Below are positions 42,560-55,201 of a stretch of DNA of 64,000 bases, piece by piece (the stretch's first letter is position 1; each line of letters begins with the position of its first letter). The position numbers were made by a program, and so were the translations under genes. The stretch spans positions 1,674,001 to 1,738,000 of the forward strand of contig NZ_OU963893.1 of assembly GCF_918797525.1 (NCBI RefSeq), read 5' to 3'. The DNA is from an unidentified bacterial endosymbiont (GTDB lineage Bacteria > Pseudomonadota > Gammaproteobacteria > Enterobacterales > Enterobacteriaceae). Under the pieces are notes generated by a model. It was not told the DNA's origin, did no database searches, and was given only the letters and a program-made list of their open reading frames with translations.

Positions 42560-43267
42560 ATGCGACTTGATAAGTTTATCGCTCAGCAACTCGGCGTAAG
42601 CCGCGCTATTGCCGGGCGCGAGATCCGCGCCAGCCGCGTTACTGTGGATGGCGACATTGTGAAAGACACTGCTTTCAAACTCAAGCCTGAGCATCAGGTT
42701 GAGTATGATGGCAACGCGTTGACCCAGCAGCATGGCCCGCGCTACTTCATGCTCAACAAGCCGGAAGGCTACGTGTGCTCGACCGACGATCCGGAGAATC
42801 CAACGGTACTTTATTTCCTCGACGAGCCGGTGGCGCACAAGCTGCATGCGGCGGGACGTCTGGATATCGATACCACCGGACTGGTGCTGATGACCGACGA
42901 CGGTCAATGGTCGCACCGCATTACTTCTCCGCGCCATCACTGCGAGAAAACCTACCTGGTCACCCTGGCGTCGCCGGTTGCGGATGACACGGCAGAGCAA
43001 TTCTCCCAGGGCGTTCAACTGCATAATGAAAAAGATCTGACCAGACCGGCGGTGCTGGACGTCATTACGCCGACCCAGGTCCGTCTGACCATCAGCGAAG
43101 GGCGCTATCATCAGGTGAAACGTATGTTTGCCGCGGTGGGTAACCACGTTATAGCGCTGCATCGTGAACGTATTGGTGCGATTGAGCTTGATCTGGATCT
43201 GGCGCCTGGCGACTATCGCCCGCTGACCGAAGAAGAGATTGCCAGCGTCGGTCTGCCTTCGCATTAA
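42560..43267 (+). CDS. rsuA: 16S rRNA pseudouridine(516) synthase
   Basis: A 235-residue enzyme that makes pseudouridine 516 in 16S rRNA. The N-terminal S4 domain ([15 protein letters not shown]) precedes the catalytic domain with Asp102 in [12 protein letters not shown]. It is four residues longer than E. coli RsuA at the C-terminus. Bcr follows after 14 bases, suggesting co-transcription. Confidence 0.97.
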   Translation: MRLDKFIAQQLGVSRAIAGREIRASRVTVDGDIVKDTAFKLKPEHQVEYDGNALTQQHGPRYFMLNKPEGYVCSTDDPENPTVLYFLDEPVAHKLHAAGRLDIDTTGLVLMTDDGQWSHRITSPRHHCEKTYLVTLASPVADDTAEQFSQGVQLHNEKDLTRPAVLDVITPTQVRLTISEGRYHQVKRMFAAVGNHVIALHRERIGAIELDLDLAPGDYRPLTEEEIASVGLPSH

Positions 43268-43281
43268 CTTAGGAGAACTCT

Positions 43282-44478
43282 GTGACCACCAGGCCACACT
43301 CGTCTTTCAAAATAGTGTTCATTCTTGGCCTGCTGGCCATGTTAATGCCGCTCTCTATCGATATGTATCTGCCCGCACTTCCGGTGATTTCAGCCCAGTT
43401 TGGTGTACCGGCAGGCAGCGCGCAAATGACGCTCAGCACCTATATTCTCGGTTTTGCTCTCGGCCAGTTGTTCTATGGGCCCATGGCCGACAGTCTGGGG
43501 CGTAAACCGGTTATCCTCGGCGGAACGCTGATCTTCGCGGGTGCGGCGGTGGCTTGTGCGCTGGCGCAAAGTATCGATCAGCTTATCGTGATGCGTTTTC
43601 TGCACGGTCTGGCTGCGGCTGCGGCAAGCGTGGTGATTAACGCCCTGATGCGCGATATCTACCCGAAAGAAGAGTTCTCCCGCATGATGTCATTCGTGAT
43701 GCTGGTCACGACCATTGCGCCGCTGGTGGCCCCGATGGCGGGCGGTGCGGTGCTGGTGTGGTTCAGCTGGCACGCGATTTTCTGGATCCTGGCGATTGCC
43801 GCGCTGCTGGCGTCGGCGATGATTTTCTTCTTTATTGATGAAACGCTGCCCGTCGAGCGCCGACAGACGTTCCATATCCGCACCACCATGGCGAACTTTG
43901 CCTCGCTCTTTCGCCACAAGCGCGTGTTGAGCTATATGCTGGCCAGCGGCTTTAGCTTTGCCGGCATGTTCTCTTTCCTTAGCGCCGGGCCGTTTGTCTA
44001 TATCGAACTGAACCACGTCTCACCCCAGCATTTCGGCTATTACTTTGCGCTCAACATCGTGTTCTTGTTCATTATGACCATCATTAACAGCCGCTTTGTT
44101 CGCCGCGTGGGGGCGATCAACATGTTCCGCGCGGGGCTGTGGATCCAGTTTGTCGTGGCGGTCTGGCTGGTGATCAGTGCCTTTTTCGACGTCGGCTTCT
44201 GGGCGCTGGTGGTGGGGGTGGCCGCCTTTGTCGGCTGTGTTTCAATGGTGTCGTCTAATGGGATGGCGGTGATCCTCGACGAGTTCCCGCATATGGCGGG
44301 TACGGCATCGTCGCTGGCGGGGACGTTCCGCTTCGGGATTGGCGCTATTGTCGGTGCGTTGCTCTCATTGGCGACCTTCAACACCGCGTGGCCGATGCTG
44401 TGGGCCATCGCATTTTGCGCGACCAGCTCTATTCTTTTCTATCTCTATGCCCGTCGACCGCGCAAACTAGCTCACTAA
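43282..44478 (+). CDS. bcr: Bicyclomycin/multidrug MFS efflux protein
   Basis: A 398-residue, 12-helix major facilitator of the DHA1 family. The signatures [11 protein letters not shown] in helix 1 and [12 protein letters not shown] in the loop between helices 2 and 3 are present. Bcr exports bicyclomycin, sulfonamide and dipeptides in E. coli. It starts with GTG preceded by AGGAG, just after rsuA, and ends in a hairpin terminator. Confidence 0.96.
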   Translation: MTTRPHSSFKIVFILGLLAMLMPLSIDMYLPALPVISAQFGVPAGSAQMTLSTYILGFALGQLFYGPMADSLGRKPVILGGTLIFAGAAVACALAQSIDQLIVMRFLHGLAAAAASVVINALMRDIYPKEEFSRMMSFVMLVTTIAPLVAPMAGGAVLVWFSWHAIFWILAIAALLASAMIFFFIDETLPVERRQTFHIRTTMANFASLFRHKRVLSYMLASGFSFAGMFSFLSAGPFVYIELNHVSPQHFGYYFALNIVFLFIMTIINSRFVRRVGAINMFRAGLWIQFVVAVWLVISAFFDVGFWALVVGVAAFVGCVSMVSSNGMAVILDEFPHMAGTASSLAGTFRFGIGAIVGALLSLATFNTAWPMLWAIAFCATSSILFYLYARRPRKLAH

Positions 44479-44487
44479 AGCACAGAT

Positions 44488-44509
44488 AAGGCCCGATTTG
44501 GGCCTTTTT
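44488..44509 (+). terminator. Rho-independent terminator after bcr
   Basis: A 7-bp stem AAGGCCC/GGGCCTT with a GATTT loop followed by TTTT, about ten bases past the bcr stop. The remaining bases up to 44757 are AT-rich and hold the yejG promoter region; I see no other gene. Confidence 0.9.
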
Positions 44510-44757
44510 GTTGATGAATATCAACCAAAGCTCCGTTCGTTTACCCTGTGTTTGTTTATTTTATGTAAAATATATTTATGTAAAAAGTCATATCATTGTA
44601 TTTAAAAAGGTTGAGTTAGATCGCATAAACGGGTACATATAGCGCCAACGCAAGCCTGTCACGCCTATAAAAACCGCCGAACAGTGCGGGTTAACGATGA
44701 TGTGTTATTCTTAATGTAAATAAATTGTGAAGTAATTTTTGCTTCCGGGGAACGAAC

Positions 44758-45102
44758 GTGAATAGATTACAGCTCTCCATTGTCCATCGCTTGCCCCAGA
44801 GCTATCGCTGGTCGGCGGGTTTTGCCGGTTCGAAAGTTGAACCGATTCCGCAAAGCAGTGCAGAGTGCGAAAATTCTCTGGTGGCGCTCAAACTGCTTAG
44901 CCCGGGTGAAGAAAATGCATGGCCGGTAATGGAACGCCTCAGCCAGGCGTTGACGGACATTGAAGTGGACAGCTCGGTGCTGGAATGTGAAGGCGAGCCG
45001 TGCCTGTTTGTGAAACGCCAGGACGAGTTTGCGGCCACCTGCTGTTTGAAAAACTTCGGTGTCGCCATTGCCGAGCCTTTCTCTGGTCAATATCCTTTCT
45101 GA
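44758..45102 (+). CDS. yejG: Conserved protein YejG
   Basis: A 114-residue cytosolic protein, same size as E. coli YejG and with the characteristic [18 protein letters not shown] start. Function is not well defined; aminoglycoside-related phenotypes have been reported for the family. It starts at GTG with a GGGGAACG upstream region and is convergent with yejF, three bases apart. Confidence 0.95.
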   Translation: MNRLQLSIVHRLPQSYRWSAGFAGSKVEPIPQSSAECENSLVALKLLSPGEENAWPVMERLSQALTDIEVDSSVLECEGEPCLFVKRQDEFAATCCLKNFGVAIAEPFSGQYPF

Positions 45103-45105
45103 GCG

Positions 45106-46695
<1,590 letters not shown>

Positions 46696-46696
46696 T

Positions 46697-47722
46697 TTAT
46701 ACCGCCTTGTTGGGATCAAAGGCATCGCGCACGGCTTCGCCAATAAAAATCAGCAGCGAGAGCAGCACGGCCACACAGAGAAAGGCGGTGATACCCAGCC
46801 ACGGGGCCTGCAGGTTGTTTTTGCCCTGCAGCAACAGCTCGCCGAGCGAAGGCGAACCGAGCGGTAACCCAAAGCCGAGGAAGTCAAGCGAGGTCAGCGT
46901 CGTGATCGAGCTGCACAGAATAAACGGCAGAAACGTCAGGGTCGCCACCACGGCATTAGGGAGCATATGGCGGAATATGATTTCGCGGTCGCCCACCCCG
47001 AGCGCCTGGGCGGCGCGAATGTAGTCGAAATTCCGCGTTCGCAGAAATTCCGCCCGCACCACCCCTACCAGCGCCATCCAGCCGAACAAAACGGTGATCC
47101 CCAACAGCCACCAAAAGTTTGGCTGTATCACGCTTGAGAGCAGGATAATCAGAAACAGCGTCGGCATGCCGGACCACACTTCAATTACCCGTTGGCCCCA
47201 GAGATCAATCCTGCCGCCGTAATAGCCCTGCACCGCGCCCGCCACGACGCCCATCACGCTGGAAAAGAGAGTCAGCATCAGGCCAAATAGCAGCGAGATG
47301 CGCGTACCGTAAAGCACGCGCGCCAGCACGTCACCGCCGTTCGCGTCCGTACCCAGCCAGTTTTGCGCGGAGGGGGGAGAGGGGAAGGGGCGGGTAGTGG
47401 CGAAGTTAATGCTGTTTGCGCCAAAGCGAACCGGCGCCCAGAGCGCCCAGCCGTGTTGCTCGATCTGCTGGCGAAGCCACGGATCCTGGTACTGCGCGGG
47501 TGTAGCAAAAGGGCCGCCAAAATCGCTTTCGCTGTAGTTGGCAAGCACCGGGACATACCAGCGGTCGTTGAAGTGCACCAGAAGAGGTTTGTCGTTGGCT
47601 ATCAGTTCTGAACACATGCTAAACACAAACAGGACCACGAAGATCCATAGCGACCAGTAGCCGCGACGGTTGTGGCGAAAGCGGGCCCAGCGGGCCTGGT
47701 TGACGGGGCTTAAATGCGGCAT
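46697..47722 (-). CDS. yejE: Peptide ABC transporter permease
   Basis: A 341-residue inner-membrane permease of the oligopeptide type (DppC/OppC family), same length as in E. coli. Six membrane helices are expected, and the EAA loop is seen in RAAQALGVGDREIIFRHMLPN. Its start codon overlaps the yejB stop by one base. Confidence 0.97.
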   Translation of the reverse strand: MPHLSPVNQARWARFRHNRRGYWSLWIFVVLFVFSMCSELIANDKPLLVHFNDRWYVPVLANYSESDFGGPFATPAQYQDPWLRQQIEQHGWALWAPVRFGANSINFATTRPFPSPPSAQNWLGTDANGGDVLARVLYGTRISLLFGLMLTLFSSVMGVVAGAVQGYYGGRIDLWGQRVIEVWSGMPTLFLIILLSSVIQPNFWWLLGITVLFGWMALVGVVRAEFLRTRNFDYIRAAQALGVGDREIIFRHMLPNAVVATLTFLPFILCSSITTLTSLDFLGFGLPLGSPSLGELLLQGKNNLQAPWLGITAFLCVAVLLSLLIFIGEAVRDAFDPNKAV

Positions 47723-48816
47723 CAGCGGCCCTCAAAATCAATTCGGGGATCGACCAGCGTATAGCTGATATCACTGACGATATTCAGCAGCAGGCCAATC
47801 AGGGTGAAAATGTAAAGTGTGCCAAACATCACCGGATAGTCGCGCGACACAGTCGCTTCATAGCCCAGCAGCCCCAGGCCGTTCAGGGAGAACATCACTT
47901 CTATCAGCAGCGAGCCGGTAAAAAACATACTGATAAACGTGGCGGGAAAACCGGCAATTACCAGCAGCATGGCGTTACGGAACACATGCTTCCACATAAT
48001 CTGCTTTTCAGCCACTCCCTTCGCGCGGGCGGTGACAACATACTGTTTGCGTATTTCATCGAGAAACGCATTTTTGGTCAACATGGTAAGGGCGGCAAAC
48101 CCGCCAATCACCGTTGCGAGGACCGGCAGCGTGATATGCCACAGATAGTCGGTGATTTTTTGATACCACGGCAGAGTGCTGAAATCGGCTGACACTAATC
48201 CGCGCAGCGGGAAGATATCGAAATAACTGCCACCGGCAAAAAAGACAATCAGCAGGACGGCAAACAGAAACGCCGGGATGGCATAGCCGATAATAATGAA
48301 GGTGCTACTCCAGATATCAAAGCGGCTGCCGTTATAAACCGCTTTACGGATGCCGAGCGGTATCGATACCAGGTAGATAATCAGCGTTCCCCATAGTCCC
48401 AGGGTGATGGAAACCGGCAGGCTTTGCTTGATCAAGGCTAAGACGGATGCGCTGCGAAACAGGCTGTCGCCAAAATCAAAACGGACGTAGTTCCAGAGCA
48501 TGCTGAAGTAACGCTCGTGCAGCGGTTTATCAAAGCCGTAGCGATGGGTGATCTCGGCGATCACCTCCGGATCCAGCCCGCGTCCGCCGCGATAATGGCT
48601 TTCGCTGATGTTCCCCACGCCGGTTCTGGCATGGCTCGCGCCCATCCCTTCACCGCCGCCGCCCGGCATGCCGCCGGCGTGGCCAAATTCTATTGCCGCA
48701 ATTGCCTGGTCGACCGGGCCGCCAGGCGCAATTTGTACGATAAAAAAGTTAATGGTGATGATCGCCCACAGGGTCGGGATCACCAGCAGCAGACGGCGGA
48801 TCAGATAAGTGCCCAT
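47722..48816 (-). CDS. yejB: Peptide ABC transporter permease
   Basis: A 364-residue permease of the DppB/OppB family and partner of YejE. The glycine-rich insert ([15 protein letters not shown]) after the first helix is typical of YejB, and the EAA loop is [20 protein letters not shown]. It lies eight bases after yejA in the operon. Confidence 0.97.
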   Translation of the reverse strand: MGTYLIRRLLLVIPTLWAIITINFFIVQIAPGGPVDQAIAAIEFGHAGGMPGGGGEGMGASHARTGVGNISESHYRGGRGLDPEVIAEITHRYGFDKPLHERYFSMLWNYVRFDFGDSLFRSASVLALIKQSLPVSITLGLWGTLIIYLVSIPLGIRKAVYNGSRFDIWSSTFIIIGYAIPAFLFAVLLIVFFAGGSYFDIFPLRGLVSADFSTLPWYQKITDYLWHITLPVLATVIGGFAALTMLTKNAFLDEIRKQYVVTARAKGVAEKQIMWKHVFRNAMLLVIAGFPATFISMFFTGSLLIEVMFSLNGLGLLGYEATVSRDYPVMFGTLYIFTLIGLLLNIVSDISYTLVDPRIDFEGR

Positions 48817-48824
48817 GACATCCC

Positions 48825-50630
48825 CTAGCGCCGCTCGGCGGGCAGCCTGGCGGCTTTGTTGACGTCATACCACCAGGTATCGAAGCCCAGCGTGTAGATG
48901 GGGCGCACAGAAGGTTGCGAGAATTTATCCCAACGCGCAACGCGGTCTTCCCCCATGTACCACATCGGCAGCATGTAATAGTTCCAGGTCAATACCCTGT
49001 CGAGGGCGCGGCCCAACGGCAGAAGTTTTTCTTTATCGCCTTGCGCCGCCACAATGTGGGCAATCAGCGCGTCAACCGCCGGGCTTTTTACCCCCGGCGC
49101 ATTGTAGGAGGAGTCGATATAACGGGACGCCCAGGAGATTTGCAGGTCGGAACTGGGCCAGGGCTGCGCAGGCCACAGGCTTTGCATCATATCGTAATCA
49201 CGGCTGCGTTTGCGGTTGGTGAGCTGGGCAATATCCACCTGACGAATGTTCAGGGTGACTCCCAGCCGGGCGAGATTCTGCTTAAAGGGCAATACCCACT
49301 GATCGTTCGCCCCGGAGGCGATCAGTAATTCGAAGCTCAGGGGTTTTCCTGTTTGCGTATTAATCCGTTTTTGGTTTTTAAGGTGCCAGCCTGCTTCATC
49401 CAGCAGCGTGCTGGCTTTCAACAGATTATCCCGATCAAAGCCGTTACCGTCGGAGGTGGGCGGCTCAAAAATGGTGGTGAACACTTCCGCGGGTAGTTCG
49501 GCTTTCAGCGGCGCCAGCAGCACCAGCTCGTCGGCGTTGGGATAATGGCGCGCCGCGTATTCGGTATTCTGGAAATAGCTATTGGCACGGCTGTAGGCAC
49601 CGTAAAACAGTGCTTTGTTCATCCATTCGAAATCAAATGCCAGGGTAATGGCCTCGCGGACACGACGGTCGCTAAACACCGGGCGTGGAATATTAAACGC
49701 CAGCCAGCGCGTATCCTGCGCGGATGCATTTTTATGTTCGTCTTTGACGATGTAGCCACTGGCGAAGTTTTTTCCGATGTAGCGGGTTGCCCAGTTTTTG
49801 GCGCTGTTTTCTATTCGTAAATCAAAGGCGCCGGCTTTGAACGCTTCAAAGGCGACGTTATCGTCAAGGTAATAGTCGTAGCGAAGCGTGTCGAAGTTCC
49901 AGCGACCGCGGTTTACCGGCAGGTTTGCCGCCCAGTAATCTTTGACGCGGGAATAGATAACGTACTGCCCCATACGCCAGTCGGTGATGCGGTAGGGACC
50001 TCCCGCCAGCGGGGGAGTGGAAAGCGGATCGCTGAGCTTGTGATCTTTCCAGAATGATTCCGGCATGACCGGAAGTGAGAACAGGCTGAGCATATTCTCT
50101 TTATTTGGCTCGCTCAGTTCGATGCGCACGGTGAGCGGCGCAATGGCTTTAACCGTTGACCCTTTGTACACCAGGCGGAACTGCGGAACGCCTTCGGTCA
50201 TAAATTTTTGGAACGTAAAGGCAACGTCGCGGGCGCGCACCGGCGTACCGTCGTGAAAACGTGCCTGGGGGTTAATGGAGATATCAGCCCAGGCAAAGTT
50301 GTCGGCATAGCGCACATTTTCGGCCACCAGCGGGTAGTAGCTGCCCGGCTCGTCATCAGCGGTGACGAACAGCGTATCGTACAGAGACTCCGTGCGCACG
50401 GCCGCCACGCCACGCAGGGCAAAGCGATTGAAGTTATCGAATGTCCCCGTGGCTGAAAGCGTCACGTACCCGCCCTTAGGGGCGGCCGGGTTAACGTAAT
50501 CGAAGTGCGTGAAATTGACGGCATACTTCGGCTCGCCAATGACGGCAAAGGCGGCGTGCTCTTTGATCGTCTGCGCCTGGCTGGACAGGCTGGTTAATGC
50601 CAACAGCAACAACATGCAGCGTATAAACAT
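48825..50630 (-). CDS. yejA: Peptide ABC transporter periplasmic binding protein
   Basis: A 601-residue family 5 extracellular solute-binding protein. A signal peptide of about 19 residues ends SSQAQ. The binding-protein signature near residues 90-120 ([18 protein letters not shown]) and the [13 protein letters not shown] motif are clear. It is first in the yejABEF operon and delivers peptides and microcin C to YejBE. Confidence 0.97.
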   Translation of the reverse strand: MFIRCMLLLLALTSLSSQAQTIKEHAAFAVIGEPKYAVNFTHFDYVNPAAPKGGYVTLSATGTFDNFNRFALRGVAAVRTESLYDTLFVTADDEPGSYYPLVAENVRYADNFAWADISINPQARFHDGTPVRARDVAFTFQKFMTEGVPQFRLVYKGSTVKAIAPLTVRIELSEPNKENMLSLFSLPVMPESFWKDHKLSDPLSTPPLAGGPYRITDWRMGQYVIYSRVKDYWAANLPVNRGRWNFDTLRYDYYLDDNVAFEAFKAGAFDLRIENSAKNWATRYIGKNFASGYIVKDEHKNASAQDTRWLAFNIPRPVFSDRRVREAITLAFDFEWMNKALFYGAYSRANSYFQNTEYAARHYPNADELVLLAPLKAELPAEVFTTIFEPPTSDGNGFDRDNLLKASTLLDEAGWHLKNQKRINTQTGKPLSFELLIASGANDQWVLPFKQNLARLGVTLNIRQVDIAQLTNRKRSRDYDMMQSLWPAQPWPSSDLQISWASRYIDSSYNAPGVKSPAVDALIAHIVAAQGDKEKLLPLGRALDRVLTWNYYMLPMWYMGEDRVARWDKFSQPSVRPIYTLGFDTWWYDVNKAARLPAERR

Positions 50631-50693
50631 CCGCGGCGGCTCCCTCGTGCTCGGTTACGCTGAATAATAAGTGACGGCGCAGGCATTGTGAAA

Positions 50694-52250
50694 TTATTCG
50701 CTAAGGGACAGCCGATCGGGCTGCCATTTTCTGAATGCTTCCAGCCGCATCGGGCGGCTAATCCAGTAGCCCTGCAGGTAATTAACCCCATGTTCACGCA
50801 GCCATGCCGCCTGTTCCTGCGTTTCCACCCCTTCCGCGACGGTCAACATATTCAGCCGCCTTGCCAGCGTCAGTACGGCATCCAGTACCGGAGAGGTGAC
50901 GGTTTCGGTACCGATGGCTTTAACAAAGCCCCGATCGATTTTGAGATAGTCCATCGTGAAGCGTTCTAAGTAGATGAGTGCGCTGTGCCCGGTACCAAAA
51001 TCATCAATAGCCACTTCAAACCCTTCATGGTGAAGCCATGCAAACAGGCTATTCGCCTCATGCTGATGGATCATGTCGCGTTCGGTAATTTCCAGCACAA
51101 TCTGGAAGTGGTGAGGCGGCAGTGAGGCGGCCAGCGCGCGCATGTCCTGTTTAAAACTGTTCGCATGCAGATGGCCTGGCGCGATATTAATGCCAAGTTT
51201 TGCGCCGGGGGGTAAGCACGTTTGCAGGACCGGCGCGTCGCGAACGATCAGCTCAAAGAGATGGTGCGTCAGCGGGACAATGAGCGTCTGCGCCTCGGCA
51301 AAGTTGATAAAGGCATCTGGCGGGATCTCACCCATTGTTGGGTGCTTCCAGCGCAGCAGCACTTCCGCCCCGGTCATGTTGAGTGATTTTGCATCCACCA
51401 CGGGCTGATAGACCACATAGAACTGCCCGCGCTTGATGGCGTTTAACATTTCCTTTCCGGGATCCACACGAATAGTCAGGACGTAGTAATTAAGCGATCC
51501 GGCCGCAATCCCGCAGACCAGCCCAAAGAACAGCGCAAAAAGTATTTCATCGCTGGTCCAGGCGTCGGCATACAACTTAATAGTAAGAGGAACCTCTTTA
51601 AGCGCAGCGGCGCGGACGGGGGTTTTCTCTAATTCCTCAGCCTTGACGAGGGTACTGGACATCGTGGATAACGCATAGTCGCCAATAACAACGGCAATGC
51701 CCGCAAACTGGTCCTGACGGGCTGTAAACAGCAGGTAGGGCGTCAAGTTAATATTCACAGAGGTAAACACGCCGCCATCCTTCACCAATGGATTGCGGTA
51801 CCAGATGGCGATTGCCGGTTTATCCGGCAGCATTGGCGTGCCGGGAAGCAGCGCCATATCAATCTCTTTATTGATATGAAGCGCGGGAATGAGCATCTCC
51901 ATCGCGACATTCATAGGACCGGTGGCGGAAGAGCAATAGGCGTTTTTATCCCTGACCAGCAGAAACGCACGCACGTTAAGGCTAAAGGCGGCGCGTGAGG
52001 TCAGCTCGGCGCCAACGTCGTGGCAGTTGTTCAGGGTAAGCGGCTGAAGGATATCGACAGCGGTTTTTAACTCAGCGAAGTCGCGCTCCATATAAACCTG
52101 CAGATCGGTAATCAAGATATCGAATCTGACCTGTCGTTTGTGGTAACTCCAGAAAAATTGCATTGAGCCCAGAAGCAGGGCCATAAACAGACCAGTGAGC
52201 ATACTGAGCATCAGTATCTTGCGATGGCTGGAGAAGTAGCGGGTAAGCAT
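50694..52250 (-). CDS. pdeN: Cyclic-di-GMP phosphodiesterase with CSS sensor (PdeN/Rtn)
   Basis: A 518-residue membrane phosphodiesterase that cleaves c-di-GMP. Two membrane helices (about 12-35 and 235-258) flank a periplasmic CSS domain with the Cys-Ser-Ser motif (NAYCSSATG), whose redox state controls such enzymes. The EAL domain follows, with AEVLLRW as the EAL-equivalent and the DDFGTGHSAL motif. ATG 52250 gives exactly the E. coli length; an upstream in-frame ATG would add 17 residues and was rejected. Confidence 0.95.
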   Translation of the reverse strand: MLTRYFSSHRKILMLSMLTGLFMALLLGSMQFFWSYHKRQVRFDILITDLQVYMERDFAELKTAVDILQPLTLNNCHDVGAELTSRAAFSLNVRAFLLVRDKNAYCSSATGPMNVAMEMLIPALHINKEIDMALLPGTPMLPDKPAIAIWYRNPLVKDGGVFTSVNINLTPYLLFTARQDQFAGIAVVIGDYALSTMSSTLVKAEELEKTPVRAAALKEVPLTIKLYADAWTSDEILFALFFGLVCGIAAGSLNYYVLTIRVDPGKEMLNAIKRGQFYVVYQPVVDAKSLNMTGAEVLLRWKHPTMGEIPPDAFINFAEAQTLIVPLTHHLFELIVRDAPVLQTCLPPGAKLGINIAPGHLHANSFKQDMRALAASLPPHHFQIVLEITERDMIHQHEANSLFAWLHHEGFEVAIDDFGTGHSALIYLERFTMDYLKIDRGFVKAIGTETVTSPVLDAVLTLARRLNMLTVAEGVETQEQAAWLREHGVNYLQGYWISRPMRLEAFRKWQPDRLSLSE

Positions 52251-52299
52251 GGGCGTCGGGATTCCTGAATTGCCGCTGAGTGTATTCAGTGTAACGGGC

Positions 52300-52330
52300 A
52301 AAAAAAAACACTGCCGAAGCAGTGCTTTTT
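52300..52330 (-). terminator. Rho-independent terminator of mepS
   Basis: A 6-bp stem CACTGC/GCAGTG with a CGAA loop; on the minus strand it is followed by a T-run of nine. It lies about 50 bases downstream of the mepS stop. Confidence 0.9.
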
Positions 52331-52374
52331 ATTATATCGCCAGCCAAGGGATAACCCGCGATACAATCAACATA

Positions 52375-52944
52375 TTAACTGCGGGTCAGTACGCGGCGCG
52401 CTTCGTTATAGCGCTTCTTCCAGTACGGCTCGTTCATGCTTGAGATGGTCACACCGCTGCTGGTGGAGGCATGTACAAACTGGTCATTACCAATGTAAAT
52501 ACCAACATGACGACCGGTCGAACCCGCTTTGAACAGGACTAAATCCCCTGTGCGCAGTTTAGTACGAGAAATCGACTTGCCCATCTCCTGCTGTTCGTAG
52601 GTTGAACGCGGAAGATCTAACCCAAATTGCTCACGGAAGGTACGCTGTACGAAAGCGGAACAATCAATGCCTCTTTTGGTGATACCGCCCAGGCGATAAC
52701 GCACGCCTTTCCAGTCAGCATACTGGTCCATAATACGGGACTTCACGTCCAGATTACGTACCATATTTTCAAATTCATCCTGAGAGGCTTGCAGTGACGA
52801 GGAATCTTCAATTCCCACAACACGCGTCTCAGGATGCATATTCCTGGCGGTATTCGATGTGCTACATGCCGAAAGCAGAACCGCAACTGCAATCGCCGGG
52901 ATCCCCCGCATGATATATCTCAAAATCGGTTGAGATGTGACCAT
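52375..52944 (-). CDS. mepS: Murein DD-endopeptidase lipoprotein MepS (Spr)
   Basis: A 189-residue outer-membrane lipoprotein. The lipobox ends at VLLSAC near residue 26. The NlpC/P60 catalytic triad is visible as Cys in KRGIDCSAF, His in GRHVGIYIG and His in NQFVHAS. It cleaves peptide cross-links in peptidoglycan and is a substrate of Prc/NlpI. It is almost identical in layout to E. coli Spr (188 residues). The 409-base AT-rich gap upstream (52945-53353) holds its promoter region and the lpxT terminator, with no other gene visible. Confidence 0.97.
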   Translation of the reverse strand: MVTSQPILRYIMRGIPAIAVAVLLSACSTSNTARNMHPETRVVGIEDSSSLQASQDEFENMVRNLDVKSRIMDQYADWKGVRYRLGGITKRGIDCSAFVQRTFREQFGLDLPRSTYEQQEMGKSISRTKLRTGDLVLFKAGSTGRHVGIYIGNDQFVHASTSSGVTISSMNEPYWKKRYNEARRVLTRS

Positions 52945-53308
52945 TGTGTTTATTATCCCTTGAAGTCCTTAACGATAAATATCGTTATAAAAATGCCAAC
53001 CGTGACGAGACTAGTTATCTGTTCACAATGAGACAATTTTCTATGGTCAATTTTGTGGCACAACGCACAAATTTATTCACCATGATAATAATTATCTCAA
53101 TGGGGCAAAACGAGTTCGAGATTAACCGATTGCGTGGGCCATTGCGAGCGAAAAAATCCGATTTTTTATAAGAAAATGTGATACGCAAAGTCACAACGTA
53201 GAATTGGGTAAATTAGCGTCAGATCGGGTTAAAACCTTGCAACTCGTTCATTTCAAACATGAACAAAATGACAAAACGAAGACAATCAGGGGATGGCGTG
53301 TCGAAACA

Positions 53309-53337
53309 TCATCAGGGAAACAAATGATCCCTGATGA
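53309..53337 (-). terminator. Hairpin downstream of lpxT
   Basis: A 10-bp inverted repeat (TCATCAGGGA/TCCCTGATGA) with a nine-base loop, 16 bases past the lpxT stop. The following T-content is weak, so termination may be partial. Confidence 0.6.
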
Positions 53338-53353
53338 CTGGCGTTAAATTGAG

Positions 53354-54070
53354 TTAATTATTTGTGTTAGGAATGTTGCTTTTGCTGGGCAGATAACGGT
53401 CGAACAGCGCGATTATCTTGTCGCTCATCGGGGTCATCAGCACCCACGGCAATCCAATAAGCACCGCCGAGAGCGAACCTACGACAATATCTGTCAACCA
53501 GTGGGCGCCAATCATAACGCGCGGAAAAGCAAATATCACCACGATGAGCAGGGCAATACCGAAGGCTTTTTTGCCAAAATAGCGCAGCATGAATCCGGAA
53601 AAAATAAGCAACATCATGCCGTGATCTCCCGGGAAACTATCCTTCGACGCATCTTTGGTCGAAATATGCAGCAATTCACTCACACGATAAATATTCGGGA
53701 AAGATAACGACGGGCTGGCGCGTTTTACCGGCATCAGATGCTGCGCCAGCTGGTTAATCACCACCGCGGCCAGCAGCATCGTCAGGCCGATGATGATAAT
53801 GCGCCGACGTCCTGTTTTGTCTTCTTTCAGCCAGAAAGAGAGCATCAGGCAGCCCATCGCCAGAAGCGAGCAGGCGTCAAAAGCGCGGTTATTGGTTAGC
53901 GCAACCAGCCACAGAAAGGCATCACTCTTTACCAACTGCTGGTTGAAGAAGTGAAAAATCGTGGCGTCCAGCGGAAACCAGAAACCATGATTCACCGGAA
54001 GATACCAGCAAAGAAAGAGCGCCAGTCCGGCTGCATTAAGCAGCAATATAAGGGGGAGTCGAGTCGTCAT
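53354..54070 (-). CDS. lpxT: Lipid A 1-diphosphate synthase
   Basis: A 238-residue inner-membrane PAP2 phosphatase-family enzyme that transfers phosphate from undecaprenyl diphosphate to lipid A. The motifs KRASPSLSFP, SFPGDHGMML and RVMIGAHWLTDIVVG make up the PAP2 active site. ATG 54070 (MTTRLPLIL) aligns with the E. coli start; an in-frame ATG 12 bases upstream was rejected. Confidence 0.95.
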   Translation of the reverse strand: MTTRLPLILLLNAAGLALFLCWYLPVNHGFWFPLDATIFHFFNQQLVKSDAFLWLVALTNNRAFDACSLLAMGCLMLSFWLKEDKTGRRRIIIIGLTMLLAAVVINQLAQHLMPVKRASPSLSFPNIYRVSELLHISTKDASKDSFPGDHGMMLLIFSGFMLRYFGKKAFGIALLIVVIFAFPRVMIGAHWLTDIVVGSLSAVLIGLPWVLMTPMSDKIIALFDRYLPSKSNIPNTNN

Positions 54071-54103
54071 AACATTCAGCATAGAGTGAAATCAGGGGCA
54101 ACG

Positions 54104-55090
54104 TTAGTCGCCCGAACTTAAACGAATCTTAAACAAGCTTGTCTGAAGCGTGTTCCAGTCGGCGTTAACCGCACTAATTAACTCTATTCGGCTATCCGGG
54201 GGCGCGACGTTCTGCGTCTCGATGAAGAAATCGCTGCCCTGACGGTTGATCCGCACCAGCCCGTCCGGCGTACGCATGATCCCCTTAACGCGATCGACCG
54301 GGGCAAGCCTGGCCCACTCCAGCACGCCGATAGTGTCGAAAACCGTATCCGCATCAAAAATCCATCCGCAGGCCTGATATCCCTGACCGCCAGTGAGATT
54401 ACGACGCCAGCGCAGATGTTCCGGCAGGCTCAATGCCGCCAGACCTTGCTTTGACGATTGACTGTGTGAATGCGCCTGGCTTACCGGCAGTTCTGTCAGG
54501 TTAAGGCGGGGAAGATCCAGCAGGGCAGAGTCCATTTTGCCCTGAGTGGTTTTCACGCGTTGACGGTTGCCGCCAAAATGTTGCCACCAGGCCTCCAGCG
54601 CCGCCTGGCTTTCAGGCGTGGCGCGATCCTCTTTATTGGCGATGATGATATCTGCCGACGCAAGCTGATCGCGAAAGTTTTCATTGGCTACGGCTTTTTC
54701 ATCCAGTAGCTGGCGCGGGTCGAGCAAGCACAGGGTGGCCCGCAGATCGATCCACGGTTCATAAACCGGCGCGGTCAGCAAATCGAGAATGTGCTTTGGA
54801 TGTCCCAGCCCGGTGGGTTCAATCAGCAGTCGGTCGGGCTTGCCCTGGCGCAGCAGCGTATTTAGCCCAACCTGCATCGGCAGGCCATTCACGCAGCACA
54901 TGCATCCACCCGGGATCTCTTTAATCATCGCCCCGCTGTCGGACAGCAATGCGCCATCGATACCGACCTCGCCAAATTCATTGACCAGTACGGCCCATTT
55001 TTCAGCCGGATCTTTCTTCGCCAGCAGGTGCAGAATTGACGTGGTTTTACCGCTGCCCAGAAAACCGGTGATGAGGTTGGTTTTGGTCAC
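54104..55090 (-). CDS. yeiR: Zinc-binding COG0523 GTPase YeiR
   Basis: A 328-residue G3E-type GTPase, the exact length of E. coli YeiR. Walker A is GFLGSGKTTS at the N-terminus, the metal-binding CxCC motif is GGCMCCVNG, and a histidine-containing segment (QAHSHSQSS) precedes the C-terminal domain. The family serves as metal-insertion chaperones in zinc homeostasis. GTG 55090 was chosen because it matches the family length; the open frame upstream to 55195 is not conserved. Confidence 0.95.
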   Translation of the reverse strand: MTKTNLITGFLGSGKTTSILHLLAKKDPAEKWAVLVNEFGEVGIDGALLSDSGAMIKEIPGGCMCCVNGLPMQVGLNTLLRQGKPDRLLIEPTGLGHPKHILDLLTAPVYEPWIDLRATLCLLDPRQLLDEKAVANENFRDQLASADIIIANKEDRATPESQAALEAWWQHFGGNRQRVKTTQGKMDSALLDLPRLNLTELPVSQAHSHSQSSKQGLAALSLPEHLRWRRNLTGGQGYQACGWIFDADTVFDTIGVLEWARLAPVDRVKGIMRTPDGLVRINRQGSDFFIETQNVAPPDSRIELISAVNADWNTLQTSLFKIRLSSGD

Positions 55091-55201
55091 ATGCGCTCCT
55101 GATGTGAAAACAAATACTCCCCATCCTGACGAAAAACAGGCGCAATGAGAAGGGGGAGGGCGAAGGGAGAGCTTTCCCGTTCGCCTTAAACGCAATAATC
55201 G